A DNA stretch of 7,598 bases from contig SFOB01000110.1 of the NCBI GenBank assembly GCA_004554075.1, forward strand, positions 1 to 7,598, given 5' to 3'. A program made the translations under genes and the position numbers. Numbering within the stretch: position 1 is the stretch's first letter; every line of letters starts with the position of its first letter. This document shows, one piece after another, positions 6,520 to 7,598 of the stretch. Origin of the DNA: Treponema sp. (lineage in GTDB: Bacteria; Spirochaetota; Spirochaetia; Treponematales; Treponemataceae). Under the pieces are notes generated by a model. The model saw nothing but the letters and a program-made list of their open reading frames with translations. It was not told where the DNA came from and did no database searches.

Positions 6520-7598
6520 ATGGCACAATTAGAAAAAATAGAAATCAATTACAAAATTGGTTATAAAGATGAATCCGGAAACATCGTTATAGAACCGACA
6601 TACGATGATGGGCAATTATTTGTTGGTTCCGGATTGTCAGAAGATGACTCTATGTATGCAAGCGTCTTAAAAGACGGCAAATGTGGTGTCATTGATATAT
6701 ATGGAAATGTCATTGTCCCCTTTATGTATGAAGAAGCGTACCACCTTGTGGATAATCTTTTTGCCGTAAGGAAAAAGGCGGAAGGAACGGATTGGTCTTT
6801 TGGAGTGATAGATGACCAAGGAACAATTATAATACCCTTTGAATATAAATTAATTAGGCGTAATCACAATTTTGTTCAATGCTTCGTTAGTGCTAGCTCT
6901 AAAAGGAAATATACCCACTGCTATATGGATACAGATGGGCGTGTATATGAATACCAACCCCATAAAGGGGATGAGATTTGGTATAATAAAAAAGGAATTA
7001 AAGTATTTGAGGGCAAAGCAAAGATTCTTTCGGATTTGTATCTAGCGATTTCGTCAAATGACAAATGGGGAGTGGTTTCCCAATCAAATAAAAGAATAGT
7101 TAATTTCTTGTATGATTGTATTAGTATCATACAGGATAAACTTATAGTTGCTAAAGACTCGAAGATAGGGGTGTTAGACACTGATGGCAGTATTCTTATT
7201 ACCCCATCCTATAATAAAATAGAATGTGTAACGATAGACGATGAAACTTATGTAGATTTGTATGGTTCACCACTATCGTACGGAAAATATAACAAAGAGT
7301 GTGTATTTGATTCCGAAGATGAATCAAAACTACTTCGTATAGAAATATCGTATTATAAATTACACAATCCCCATCATATCTCTATCACAAATGGTTCAAA
7401 ATTTGATTTTGAAAAGCTGTTTATTTTGTTCGGAGATGGATATTGTGAATTATTTTCTGTTAAAGATGGTATTATTGCAAATAGTCGATATGAAGAAATA
7501 CGTAAATTAACAGATATCAGTTTTGCTGTTAAACGAAATAATAAATGGGGTGTATTTCGGGGTGATGTCGGCGAACTTATTATTCCATGTGAATATGA
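6520..7598 (+). CDS. WG-repeat (KWG) protein, 3' end outside window
   Basis: The frame is open from ATG 6520 to the right edge (359 complete codons, no stop), so the C-terminus is not seen. WG units occur at about residues 13-28 (IGYKDESG..IEPTY), 55-70 (CGVIDIYG..VPFMY), 94-109 (FGVIDDQG..IPFEY), 183-198 (WGVVSQSN..NFLY), 216-231 (IGVLDTDG..TPSY) and 343-359 (WGVFRGDVGELIIPCEY). The spacing of roughly 40 residues in places leaves irregular inserts. There is no signal peptide, so it is probably cytoplasmic. It is the same family and similarly AT-rich as the WG gene at the left edge, but the repeats are diverged, not a recent duplicate. Whether it too carries the acidic C-terminal tail or is followed by a HEPN gene cannot be seen here. 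It probably uses the promoter at 6315-6348. Confidence 0.9.
   Translation, partial: MAQLEKIEINYKIGYKDESGNIVIEPTYDDGQLFVGSGLSEDDSMYASVLKDGKCGVIDIYGNVIVPFMYEEAYHLVDNLFAVRKKAEGTDWSFGVIDDQGTIIIPFEYKLIRRNHNFVQCFVSASSKRKYTHCYMDTDGRVYEYQPHKGDEIWYNKKGIKVFEGKAKILSDLYLAISSNDKWGVVSQSNKRIVNFLYDCISIIQDKLIVAKDSKIGVLDTDGSILITPSYNKIECVTIDDETYVDLYGSPLSYGKYNKECVFDSEDESKLLRIEISYYKLHNPHHISITNGSKFDFEKLFILFGDGYCELFSVKDGIIANSRYEEIRKLTDISFAVKRNNKWGVFRGDVGELIIPCEY

Noticed and set aside
6921..7181. Antisense ORF of 86 codons within the right WG-repeat gene
   Set aside because: It is a shadow of a long, uninterrupted WG-repeat frame and shows no protein-family features. The same holds for the other antisense ORFs within the genes.

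Overview
The window looks like an accessory (genomic-island) region of a Bacteroidota chromosome, probably Bacteroidales (Bacteroides, Prevotella or similar). The grounds are low to moderate GC, starts without Shine-Dalgarno sequences, a promoter matching the Bacteroides -7 element TAnnTTTG (6341-6348), and gene families common in gut Bacteroidales islands: WG-repeat proteins, AlbA_2/HATPase 'Schlafen-type' proteins and short XRE regulators. Genus is not determinable by eye.

Layout, all real genes on the + strand. (1) 2-1846: a WG (KWG) beta-repeat protein, cut by the left window edge, with an odd acidic Asp/Tyr/Gly-rich C-terminal tail. (2) 1850-2494: three bases later, a 214-aa protein with a HEPN-type RNase signature (R148-N-x3-H153). 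(3) 2573-2677: a stub that reads like the start of a different AlbA_2 protein and breaks off. (4) 2652-4112: an intact AlbA_2 + GHKL-ATPase-like + winged-helix protein. (5) 4117-4248: two clusters of three 11-bp direct repeats, just upstream of (6) a two-gene unit, XRE regulator (4269-4556) and two-TM protein of unknown function (4561-5541). (7) 5692-5726: a perfect 15-bp hairpin terminator. (8) 5842-about 5980: a frameshifted C-terminal remnant of a tyrosine integrase, followed by about 300 bp with no assignable gene. (9) 6315-6363: a Bacteroides-type promoter overlapped by two palindromes. (10) 6412-6513: a 33-codon ORF. (11) 6520 to the right edge: a second WG-repeat gene, incomplete at its 3' end.

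Both ends of the window are therefore WG-repeat genes that read as more AT-rich than the central AlbA_2/XRE/membrane block. The two broken genes mark the interval between them as a site of repeated insertion and loss. The best candidate for an undescribed system is the tightly coupled WG-repeat + HEPN pair, which suggests a binding or sensing scaffold paired with an RNase effector. That function is inference from motif and gene order. The central block pairs an ATP-binding regulator-like protein with an XRE repressor-like protein and a membrane protein, with a repeat array suited to act as an operator between them.
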